Below, piece after piece: positions 43,675 through 50,911 of a stretch of DNA of 64,000 bases. The notes below the pieces were generated by a model. It did no database searches. It worked only from the letters and a program-made list of their open reading frames with translations, and had not been told where the DNA came from. Each line of letters opens with the position of its first letter. Position 1 is the first letter of the stretch. The stretch spans positions 62,001 to 126,000 of the forward strand of contig NZ_JAQKGU010000010.1 of the NCBI RefSeq assembly GCF_028532725.1, given 5' to 3'. The position numbers and the translations under genes were made by a program. This stretch comes from Desulfovibrio sp. Fe33. GTDB taxonomy: Bacteria > Desulfobacterota > Desulfovibrionia > Desulfovibrionales > Desulfovibrionaceae.

Positions 43675-44522
43675 AGGTGCACCTTCCTTCCGGCCCGGCG
43701 GGCGCTCTTGTAGTAGAGGGCGAGCATGAGGCCCATGATGACCGTCATGGCGATGGAGGCCGCCGCGCCCAGGGGGATGTTGCGGGCCGCCAGGAACTGG
43801 TCGCGGATATAGTTGCCCAGGAGCATGGTCCTGGCTCCTCCCAGGATGTCCGGGATGTAAAACATGCCGAGCGCGGGCAGGAACACGAGCATACAGCCCG
43901 AGACGATGCCGGGCATGGTCAGGGGCACCGTGATCTTGCGGAAGGTGGCGAAGCGGCTCGCCCCGAGATCGCGCGAGGCTTCGAGGAGCTTGAGGTCCAG
44001 CTTTTCGATGGCCGCGTAGAGCGGCAGGATCATGAAGGGCAGCAGGGTGTAGATGAGCCCGATGAAGACCGCCGTCTGGGTGTACATGATCTTGATCGGC
44101 GCATCGATGACGCCGAGGAAGAGCAGGAACTTGTTGACCACGCCGTCGGCCTTGAGCACGGCCACCAGGGCGTAGGTGCGGATCAGCGTGTTGGTCCAGA
44201 ACGGGATCATGACCAGCAAAAGCAGCGTCTTGGTATACCGCTTGCCGGCGCGGGCCACGATGTAGGCGAAGGGATAGCCTATCACCAGGCACAACAGGGT
44301 GGCCGTGGCCGCCATAATCATGGAGTCGGCCAGCATGGAACCCAGGGCGGGCCGGAGCAGCTCGTGATAGCTCGACAGGGAGAAGACCGGCTCGATGAGG
44401 TTGTCCGGGTGGCGCTTGAGGAAGCTGACCCCCAGGAGCATGAGCGTGGGCACGGCTCCGAACAGGAACATCCAGCCGAGCACCCCGGTGACGACCAGTC
44501 GCTTGAACAGGCTATCCTTCAT
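43671..44522 (-). CDS. potB: Polyamine ABC transporter permease PotB
   Basis: Inner-membrane permease, 283 residues, six helices beginning at about 12-34, with the coupling motif EASRDLGASRFATFRKI. The segment IPFWTNTLIRTYA is typical of PotB. It overlaps potA by 11 bp at its start and potC by 4 bp at its end, so the four pot genes form one coupled operon. Confidence 0.92.
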   Translation of the reverse strand: MKDSLFKRLVVTGVLGWMFLFGAVPTLMLLGVSFLKRHPDNLIEPVFSLSSYHELLRPALGSMLADSMIMAATATLLCLVIGYPFAYIVARAGKRYTKTLLLLVMIPFWTNTLIRTYALVAVLKADGVVNKFLLFLGVIDAPIKIMYTQTAVFIGLIYTLLPFMILPLYAAIEKLDLKLLEASRDLGASRFATFRKITVPLTMPGIVSGCMLVFLPALGMFYIPDILGGARTMLLGNYIRDQFLAARNIPLGAAASIAMTVIMGLMLALYYKSARRAGRKVHL

Positions 44523-45630
44523 GGGGCAGGACCACCTCCCATCCCTCGAACCAGCCTACGGCCACCCGGTCGCCTGCGTGGAAGTACAGGCTTTCGCTGT
44601 CTTCGTCGAAGAACTCCGTGACCTGGATGCGTTTGCCGTCATCCAGGGTGATGTCCACGTCGTAGGTGGCGCCCCTGTAGCAGGTGCCGTCCACGGTGCC
44701 GTTGAGCAGGGCCTTGGCGAACTTGTCGGCCAGGTCCGGGGATTCCTCCACGTCCTTCATGACTTCCACGCGGAAGTCCTCGGGGCGCAGGAGCACGTGT
44801 ACGCGGTCCCCGTCCGCGAATTCGCGGCGGGCCTTGACCAGCACGGACGCGCCTTCCACCTCGGCGGTGTAGCTCTCGCCCCTGCGGCCGGTGATGGTCC
44901 CTTCCAGGACGTTGATCTCGCCAACGAACCGCGCCACGTAGAGGTTGGCCGGTTCCTCGTAGATTTCGCGCGGGGTGCCCACCTGCTCGATGTGCCCGTC
45001 GTTCATGACCACCACGCGGTCGGACATGGTGAACGCTTCTTCCTGGTCGTGGGTGACGAGGACGAAGGTGATTCCCAGGGTCCGCTGGAGGTCCTTGAGC
45101 TCTTTCTGCATCTGCTTGCGCAGCCGGTAGTCCAGGGCGGACAGGGGCTCGTCCAGGAGCAGGAGCCGGGGCTTGTTGACGATGGCCCGGGCGATGGCCA
45201 CGCGTTGTTGCTGCCCGCCGGAAAGCTCCGAGGGCATCCGTTTGCCCATGGCGGACAGGAAAACCAGTTGGAGAGCTTCGTCCACGGTGCGCCGAATGTC
45301 GGCCTCGGCGTTTCCGGCGATGCGCAGGCCGAAAGCGACGTTGTCGAAGACGTTCATGTGCGGGAACAGGGCATAGCTCTGGAATACGGTGTTTATGGCC
45401 CTCGATTCGGGCGGCACGCCCTTGACCGAGCGGCCGTCCAGCTCCACCAGGCCGTGGTCGCACTCCTCGAAACCGCCGAGAATGCGCAAGAGGGTGGTCT
45501 TGCCGCATCCGGATGGGCCGAGCAGGGTGATGAACTCTCCGTCCATTATGGACAGCGAGATATTTTCGACGGCGGTCTCCCCGTCAAAAGACTTGGTGAC
45601 GCTGTCCAGATTGGCGACAGGTTGTGACAT
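44512..45630 (-). CDS. potA: Polyamine ABC transporter ATPase PotA
   Basis: Cytoplasmic ATPase, 372 residues. Walker A GPSGCGKTT near 39-47, signature LSGGQQQR, Walker B LLLLDEPLSALD and the switch histidine (VTHDQEEA) are intact. The C-terminal TOBE regulatory region (about 280-370) is present. ATG at 45630 follows GAGGAG. First gene of the pot operon. Only 32 bp separates it from the acyltransferase stop upstream, so read-through is possible. Confidence 0.94.
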   Translation of the reverse strand: MSQPVANLDSVTKSFDGETAVENISLSIMDGEFITLLGPSGCGKTTLLRILGGFEECDHGLVELDGRSVKGVPPESRAINTVFQSYALFPHMNVFDNVAFGLRIAGNAEADIRRTVDEALQLVFLSAMGKRMPSELSGGQQQRVAIARAIVNKPRLLLLDEPLSALDYRLRKQMQKELKDLQRTLGITFVLVTHDQEEAFTMSDRVVVMNDGHIEQVGTPREIYEEPANLYVARFVGEINVLEGTITGRRGESYTAEVEGASVLVKARREFADGDRVHVLLRPEDFRVEVMKDVEESPDLADKFAKALLNGTVDGTCYRGATYDVDITLDDGKRIQVTEFFDEDSESLYFHAGDRVAVGWFEGWEVVLPHEG

Positions 45631-45662
45631 GTATCTCCTCGATATGTGGACGCCGACAGGCG

Positions 45663-46742
45663 CTATCTGATCTGTACCGCGGGCTGCATGACAGCTCCGG
45701 CGGCCGGGACGGGCAGCGTATGGCGGCGGCGCAATTTGGTTTTCAGGGACTCTATGCCCGAGTTGAATAGGAAGTGGACCGCGACGGAGGCCGTCAACGC
45801 GGCGGCCAGGATGAGCCACCCCTCGGGCTCGTCCGCGTAGGTCTCGAACAGGGCGATGACGATGTAGTGCAGCAGGTAGAACGGGTAGCTTACCTTGCCC
45901 GTGAATCTGTCGAATTGTAACCGTTTAAAGCCTCGAAAGACAAGCGGAAGCATCAGCAGGGTCGCCACGGGCAGGAAAAACGGGAGCAGAGGCTTGGCGA
46001 CGCCGTCGCTCGTCAGGACCAGTCCGATCAGGACGGAAAAGAGACCGTAGTCGAACCAGCGGGGGGCGGCGGGCAGTTTCCTGTGGACGCGGTAGGCCAG
46101 GATTCCACCGGCAAAAAGCCAGAATTCCAGCAGAAAAAAGCGCTTGAAAAAGACTATCCCGGACAGGTGGGAATTCATGACCGCGAGCTTGAGCGCCAGG
46201 CTGGCCCCCAAAAGCGACAGGAGGGTCCTGGTGCGCAGCCTGACCAGGAACGGGGCCAGGGCGTAGAAGGTGAGCTCCAGCGAAAGGGACCACCCCTGGA
46301 TGAGCGGTGCGTCGGACCACAGGGCCTGGCGGCTGTCGGTCACGAAGCGCAGCCCCCCTTCGGGAAGCCGGGCAAGGCTGAACAGCAGCTCTTGTCCGAA
46401 GGTCACGGCCGAGGTCCAGGCCATGACCGCGAAGGCGGCCGGATCGGCCAGGATGGCCCGCAGGCTTTCCCGGTTGGTCAGGGAGTGTATGTCCAGGCCC
46501 GCGAGCAGTCCCAGGCTGATCGTCAGCGCCAGGACGTACATGGGATAGAGCGTCAGGAAGCGGCTCAGGTAGAATGAACGCGCGTCGCCGTAGGATTTGT
46601 CCAGGACAAGGGCCATGTAGAAGCCGGAAATGGCGAAGAAGGTCAGCACGGCTTCATGGCCGTTGACCAGAGGAGAGTGCTCCAGTGTGGGGAAGTGCGA
46701 GTTGAAGACCGCAAAGGCGAGCAGCAGGCGGATGAAGCCCAT
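45663..46742 (-). CDS. Acyltransferase 3 family membrane protein
   Basis: Integral membrane O-acyltransferase (OafA/OPgC superfamily), 359 residues with about ten helices. The family opening is present in short form: IRLLLAFAVFNSHF with the conserved histidine near 16, and FFAISGFYMALVL. A later RFLTLYPMYVLAL block carries the R-x-x-x-x-x-P. Such enzymes acylate cell-surface polysaccharides; the substrate is not known. GGGAGG precedes the ATG. Neighbours give no direct clue. Confidence 0.85.
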   Translation of the reverse strand: MGFIRLLLAFAVFNSHFPTLEHSPLVNGHEAVLTFFAISGFYMALVLDKSYGDARSFYLSRFLTLYPMYVLALTISLGLLAGLDIHSLTNRESLRAILADPAAFAVMAWTSAVTFGQELLFSLARLPEGGLRFVTDSRQALWSDAPLIQGWSLSLELTFYALAPFLVRLRTRTLLSLLGASLALKLAVMNSHLSGIVFFKRFFLLEFWLFAGGILAYRVHRKLPAAPRWFDYGLFSVLIGLVLTSDGVAKPLLPFFLPVATLLMLPLVFRGFKRLQFDRFTGKVSYPFYLLHYIVIALFETYADEPEGWLILAAALTASVAVHFLFNSGIESLKTKLRRRHTLPVPAAGAVMQPAVQIR

Positions 46743-46831
46743 GGCATTACCTCCCTCTCCGGGAAACCGGACCTTTCAGGGCCGGTGGGGTGCACGATGC
46801 GGACAGGGCCGCCGCGGACCGCCTCAAGCGC

Positions 46832-47476
46832 TCAGCCATTGAACCCGAAGGGGGCGGGCTTGGGGTGATCCGGCGGGACTGCGGACAATACGGCCGGGGT
46901 GTGGCGACACAGGGCCGCGACCGACTGGTACGGCTCCTCGCCGCAGAGATAGGCGCGCAGCCGTTGCCGGGTCTCGGCGTCCATGTGGGCCATGAGCGGC
47001 TGGGACACGTCGGCCGTGCGGCTCAGCGCGTCCCGGATCTGCTCATCCCAGGCCTTGTGGAAGCGGTTCAGGTCGTCGGGGCGCAACTGCTTGCGGCAGC
47101 GGGTGCAGCCGCAAGCCAGGGGAATATCCCGTCCCAGGTCGAACAGGCCGTATTCCTCGCAGATTTCCTGGCCCTGCCAGATGTCCCGCACGGCGATTTC
47201 GAAGCCGTAGGCCGTGGCCATGATGTTGCAGTCGCAGCGGTGGTTGACGTAACGCGCGTTGTCCCTGCTCACGATATGCACGCCGGTTTCGTCGGCGTAG
47301 GCGGTCTTTCCGGGCGTTTCGGCCAGGCGGGGCCGGTTCATGGAGCGGGCCACAAAGGCCGCTTCCAGCCGGTCGCGCACGTAGACTATTGTTCCGCGCG
47401 GAATGTCTGCGGTGGCGAATACGCCGTACCCCGTGGCGGGGTCGACGAAGCGCACTTCGGTCTTGGGATGCATCAT
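46832..47476 (-). CDS. SET-domain protein, putative lysine methyltransferase
   Basis: Cytoplasmic protein of 214 residues. The SET fold is recognisable: GYGVFATADIPRGTIVYV near 16-33, the cofactor motif RYVNHRCDCN near 74-83, then FEIAVRDIWQGQEI and the active-site tyrosine block CEEYGL. A post-SET-like cysteine cluster CGCTRCR follows at about 122-128. The C-terminal 80 residues are a helical extension. Substrate unknown; bacterial SET proteins methylate chromatin-like or ribosomal proteins or act on host histones. It lies in a run of small genes with a GNAT enzyme. Confidence 0.8.
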   Translation of the reverse strand: MMHPKTEVRFVDPATGYGVFATADIPRGTIVYVRDRLEAAFVARSMNRPRLAETPGKTAYADETGVHIVSRDNARYVNHRCDCNIMATAYGFEIAVRDIWQGQEICEEYGLFDLGRDIPLACGCTRCRKQLRPDDLNRFHKAWDEQIRDALSRTADVSQPLMAHMDAETRQRLRAYLCGEEPYQSVAALCRHTPAVLSAVPPDHPKPAPFGFNG

Positions 47477-47531
47477 GGGCAGTCACCGCCCCTGCGGGAC
47501 AGGGGGCGTTTTCGGTCTTTTCAGGGCCGGT

Positions 47532-47804
47532 TTACCAATCCTCGTCGGTATCGTAGTCGATATCGTCTTCCAGGGTATAGTTGCGCACCTTGATGCGCAG
47601 CTCGTCGTCGTTTTCGGTGACCACGCCTTCGGCCGTGACCCACCTGTCTATGAATTCGATCAGGCTTTCTCCGTTCTCGTCGGGTTCGACGATGAACTCC
47701 TCCTCGCCGTCCACGAGCAGGACGATGCCGGATACTGTTTCGTTGTCCCATTCCAGGGGGAGTATCTGCCCGAACAGGGAATCCTCATACACGTCAATAG
47801 CCAT
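47532..47804 (-). CDS. Small acidic protein, unknown
   Basis: Cytoplasmic protein of 90 residues, very acidic, ending in a Asp/Glu-rich tail (LEDDIDYDTDEDW). It has no signal peptide. A pattern of short beta-strands (GIVLLVDG, WVTAEGVVTEND, LRIKVRNYTL) suggests a small beta-barrel such as an OB fold. ATG at 47804 follows GGGAG; a GTG 9 bp upstream is an alternative. It is 11 bp after the GNAT gene. No family recognised. Confidence 0.65.
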   Translation of the reverse strand: MAIDVYEDSLFGQILPLEWDNETVSGIVLLVDGEEEFIVEPDENGESLIEFIDRWVTAEGVVTENDDELRIKVRNYTLEDDIDYDTDEDW

Positions 47805-47815
47805 TTCTCCCACTC

Positions 47816-48379
47816 CTATTGGTATTGATTTTCCGCGTCGTCTTCGTCGATGAGCAGGCGGTAGACGAGACCGCCTTCCATGGGAATGAATTGCTTGCAG
47901 AACCTTTGCTGCAACGAGAAATCGTTGGCTTCGTAAAAACGGTGCGCGTTCTCGAAGGCCCGGCCTTCGCCGGTCTCCAGGAATATGGATCGTCCCGTCT
48001 CGCGGGCCACCCTCCGAATCATTTCGGCCACAAGGGCCGAGCCGATGCCCAGCCTGCGGAATTCGGGGTCCACGGTGATGCCGTAGAGCTCGAACTCGCC
48101 GGGCCAGTGCATGATCGGGCCGTAGCAGAGGAAGCCTATGATCCGGCTCTCCTCCGCATCTTCGAGTTTTGCAACGAGGAAGGTCTGGGCCTCCTCACCG
48201 TTGCCGTAGGCGCAGTCCCAGGCCATGTCCTCGGCGGACATCATCGCGTCCGACGAAAACAGCCCGCTGGAGGCTGCCATGTTCAGGACGGTTTCCACGT
48301 CCTCGGGCGTGATGCCGGTGGAGATGCGGACTTCCCGCATTTCCTCGGAAGCGTCGTCATTTCTGGTTGTCGTGTCCAT
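47816..48379 (-). CDS. GNAT-family N-acetyltransferase
   Basis: Acetyl-CoA-dependent acetyltransferase of 187 residues. The GNAT core has motif A ELYGITVDPEFRRLGIGSAL with the pyrophosphate-binding RRLGIG, then motif B (GRAFENAHRFYEANDF). The N-terminal strand-helix part and C-terminal YRLLIDE complete the fold. The substrate cannot be told. It lies 28 bp after a small exported protein gene and 11 bp before the acidic 90-residue protein. Confidence 0.85.
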   Translation of the reverse strand: MDTTTRNDDASEEMREVRISTGITPEDVETVLNMAASSGLFSSDAMMSAEDMAWDCAYGNGEEAQTFLVAKLEDAEESRIIGFLCYGPIMHWPGEFELYGITVDPEFRRLGIGSALVAEMIRRVARETGRSIFLETGEGRAFENAHRFYEANDFSLQQRFCKQFIPMEGGLVYRLLIDEDDAENQYQ

Positions 48380-48407
48380 GGTGGTTCCGAATCCGCTAGG
48401 GGAGTAG

Positions 48408-48758
48408 TCAGGCGAGACGGTCTGTCCGTCCGCTCGGTTGTGCGTTCATGGATGTATAGTTCATGGACGAGGTGTCGCCGACGACCTGAATGGAATCGAC
48501 ATGAATGGAATCGATGCCGAGCGTACTCGAGGCCGTGCCGGTGACTTCGCAAGTCCTGCCTTCCAGTGAGCCGGGGTCCTGGTTGACGCCCAGGAGCAGA
48601 TACTCCGTGTCGCCGTCCTTGATGACCAGCCCGAAGTCGGTGTTGACCACCAGACCCCAGACGGTGACGGTGCCGTCGGCGGCAGAGGCCGCGACGGACA
48701 GGGCGGGAGAAACGCAGAGGGCCATGACCAGCAGCAAGGGAAACAGTAATTTTCGCAT
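48408..48758 (-). CDS. Small exported protein, possible OB-like fold
   Basis: Periplasmic protein of 116 residues with a signal peptide about 1-27 (ending SAA or ASA). The mature part reads as five short strands (GTVTVWGLVVN, FGLVIKDGDTEYLLLG, TCEVTGTAS, DSIHVDSIQVVG), close to small OB-fold proteins that bind cations or nucleic acid. No confident family. It follows the next gene by 3 bp, so the two are translated together. Confidence 0.65.
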   Translation of the reverse strand: MRKLLFPLLLVMALCVSPALSVAASAADGTVTVWGLVVNTDFGLVIKDGDTEYLLLGVNQDPGSLEGRTCEVTGTASSTLGIDSIHVDSIQVVGDTSSMNYTSMNAQPSGRTDRLA

Positions 48759-48761
48759 GGG

Positions 48762-49034
48762 CTATCCTGATATGTTGTTTTCCACGGGCGCAAAGCTTTC
48801 GACGACCATGGACTCCACCCCGCACTCCTTGCGGACCACGCCGGTGAAGATTGCTTCCGTCCTCGACAGAGAGAGGAGGTTGGGGAGGCTTTTGAAGTTC
48901 TCCACGAGAATTTCCCGCTCATCCTTGCAGGCGATCAGCACTTCGGTCACGCGGAATTGCTTGTCCCACTGTCTGGGGACAAGCGTTCCTCTGACTATGA
49001 CCGTGTCTTGCTGATGTCTTTTTTCTTGCGGCAT
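48762..49034 (-). CDS. Small conserved-looking protein, possible OB-like fold
   Basis: Protein of 90 residues without signal peptide. Strand-rich: TVIVRGTLVPRQWD, FRVTEVLIACKDEREILVEN, EAIFTGVVRKECG, ESMVVESFAPVE. The order (strand with G, strand, strand, loop, strand with G, strand) matches that of the 116-residue exported protein downstream. The ribosome site is weak (GAGAAG). It appears to be the first gene of the run down to the SET gene. Confidence 0.6.
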   Translation of the reverse strand: MPQEKRHQQDTVIVRGTLVPRQWDKQFRVTEVLIACKDEREILVENFKSLPNLLSLSRTEAIFTGVVRKECGVESMVVESFAPVENNISG

Positions 49035-49269
49035 GAAACTTCTCTACCAGGTGTTTTGAAGTCATGACAAAAGCATGGAGCGTGCCAGCGGGTTAATTGG
49101 TTGGAATATATGAGGAAAGCTGGATTGAGCCTCTTCTTGAATCGGAATTGATTGTTCCTGTTTATAGCCTGAGGCGGACGAGGCAGGCAGAAACGGGCGA
49201 AGAACAGGCCGGGAAGGGGGTGTGCTTCTGGTAAAAAAGTTAGTATTTTCATAATGTTGAAACAATATA

Positions 49270-49284
49270 GGAATATTTTATTCC
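49270..49284. promoter_or_regulatory. 15-bp inverted repeat in an AT-rich promoter region
   Basis: GGAATA-TTT-TATTCC, perfect arms, in a 272-bp AT-rich gap (49035-49306) that should hold the promoter of the small-protein operon. No other element was recognised in that gap. Confidence 0.35.
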
Positions 49285-49306
49285 GATTGTATGCAATACG
49301 GAACTA

Positions 49307-50707
49307 CTAATTCTTTTTTTTACGAAAGTTCATTTTGTCGAGGCCGTGGCGATTTAGCAGTTTCGAGAGCTGCCTGGTGGTCACGCCCGCCCGCTGGGCC
49401 GCGTCCTTGATGACGCCGCGACACTGCTCCAGGAGGCTCGACAGGTATTGGCGCTCGAACTTGTCCAGGGTGATGCGCCTCGCCTCCTTGAGGGGCAGGC
49501 TGGTCTTCACCGGGGAGGTGACCACCTCTCCCTGGGTGTCGAGCAGGTCGGGCGGGAAGCTCTCGGGCTGGAGGACGTCGCCGGTTTCCAGGATACAGGC
49601 CCGCTCGATGACGTTTTCGAGCTCGCGCACGTTGCCCGGCCACTCGTATTCCAGCAGCGTGTCCAGCACCTGGGGGTGGATGCCCTTGACCTCGGTGTTG
49701 AGCAGGCCATTGAACTGTTGAATGAACGCCTCGGACAGGCGGGGAATGTCCTCGCGCCGCTCCCGCAGGGGCGGGATGCGGATGGGGAAGACGTTGAGCC
49801 GGTAGAACAGGTCGCGCCGGAACTTGCCGCGTTCGCACAGCTCCTGCATGTCCTCGTTGGTGGCAGCGATGATGCGCACGTCCACCGGGATGTCGGACTC
49901 GCCGCCCACGCGCTGGATGACCCGTTCCTGGATGACGTTGAGCAGCTTGACCTGGACCGACTGGGAAATGGTGCCGATTTCGTCCAGAAATATCGTCCCG
50001 CCGTGGGCCAGCTCGAATTTGCCGAGCTTGCGCCGCACCGCGCCGGTGAACGCCCCTTTCTCATGGCCGAACATTTCGCTTTCCACCAGCGTGTCCGGGA
50101 TGGCTCCGCAGTGCACGCTGATGAACGGCTGGTTCTTGCGGTTGGAGTGGGCGTGGATGAGCTTGGCGATGAGCGACTTGCCGGTGCCGGTTTCGCCCGT
50201 GAGCAGCACCGTGGTCCGGGTGCCCGCAACCTGGCGTATCTTGACGAACACGTCGCGCATGGATTTGCTGCGCGTGTCCACGTATTCCAGCGAGTCCTCG
50301 TTCCAGAACTGGCCGCGCAGGTAGTCCAGCTCGGACTTGAGCACGTCGGATTCGCGGACCTTGTCCACGATGAGGTCCAGCTCTTCCTTTTCGATGGGAT
50401 GCGTCAGGTAGTCGAAGGCTCCGGCCTTGACCGCGTCGACGGCGTGGTGCGTGTTGGCTTCGTCGGCCATGACCACGATGGCCGCCGAGGGATACTGCTC
50501 CCACAGCCCTTCCAGTCCCCTGGCTACGGAGGTGTGCTTCCCGAGCAGGGATTCCACATCCACGAACAGTGTATCCACTTCGCGGTCCGGCGGCGTGTCC
50601 ACGGCAACGGGGGCCATCTCGGTCTTCAGATGTTTTTCCTGGTCGAGCAGGGCGCCGATCTCCTTCGACCGGCTTCCGTTGCGGGTGATGACGAGCATTT
50701 TACGCAT
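49307..50707 (-). CDS. Sigma-54-dependent transcriptional activator with atypical receiver
   Basis: NtrC-type activator of 466 residues. A receiver-like domain (about 1-115), a sigma-54 AAA+ domain (about 145-380) and a Fis-type helix-turn-helix (about 415-460) are visible. The AAA+ part has Walker A GETGTGKS, the sigma-54 contact GAFTGA, Walker B IFLDEIG and the arginine finger region. The receiver keeps FVDV at the phospho-acceptor position but lacks the N-terminal acidic pair (it reads TRNGSRSK), so phosphorylation is doubtful. ATG at 50707 is the most upstream in-frame ATG before low-complexity sequence. No kinase adjoins. Confidence 0.9.
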   Translation of the reverse strand: MRKMLVITRNGSRSKEIGALLDQEKHLKTEMAPVAVDTPPDREVDTLFVDVESLLGKHTSVARGLEGLWEQYPSAAIVVMADEANTHHAVDAVKAGAFDYLTHPIEKEELDLIVDKVRESDVLKSELDYLRGQFWNEDSLEYVDTRSKSMRDVFVKIRQVAGTRTTVLLTGETGTGKSLIAKLIHAHSNRKNQPFISVHCGAIPDTLVESEMFGHEKGAFTGAVRRKLGKFELAHGGTIFLDEIGTISQSVQVKLLNVIQERVIQRVGGESDIPVDVRIIAATNEDMQELCERGKFRRDLFYRLNVFPIRIPPLRERREDIPRLSEAFIQQFNGLLNTEVKGIHPQVLDTLLEYEWPGNVRELENVIERACILETGDVLQPESFPPDLLDTQGEVVTSPVKTSLPLKEARRITLDKFERQYLSSLLEQCRGVIKDAAQRAGVTTRQLSKLLNRHGLDKMNFRKKKN

Positions 50708-50825
50708 AATGGCTTGGTCTCCAAGCCACCTTTTACTTCGATGCCGCAATTGAGACAATTCAAATCTGCGTCTTCGCGGCCGGGGAGAGGGGGCTTTTGG
50801 CGTGGGCGGAACGGACAATATTATA

Positions 50826-50873
50826 AAGGGCTTTCCCCTTCGCGCAGTCGGTTGCGCTATGGGGAAAGCCCTT
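50826..50873 (-). terminator. Terminator of the glycogen operon
   Basis: Perfect 13-bp stem AAGGGCTTTCCCC (50826-50838) with its complement (50861-50873). The 22-base loop can itself fold. T-rich sequence follows on the minus strand, 38 bp past the stop at 50912. Confidence 0.8.
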
Positions 50874-50911
50874 CGGAGTGGAAGTGCGGGAGCCGCTTGG
50901 CGGCGGGTTCC

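Noticed and set aside
47477-47531. Terminator between the acidic protein and the SET gene
   Set aside because: A short GC hairpin is present, but its T-rich side faces the plus strand, where there is no gene, and it lies next to the SET ribosome site.
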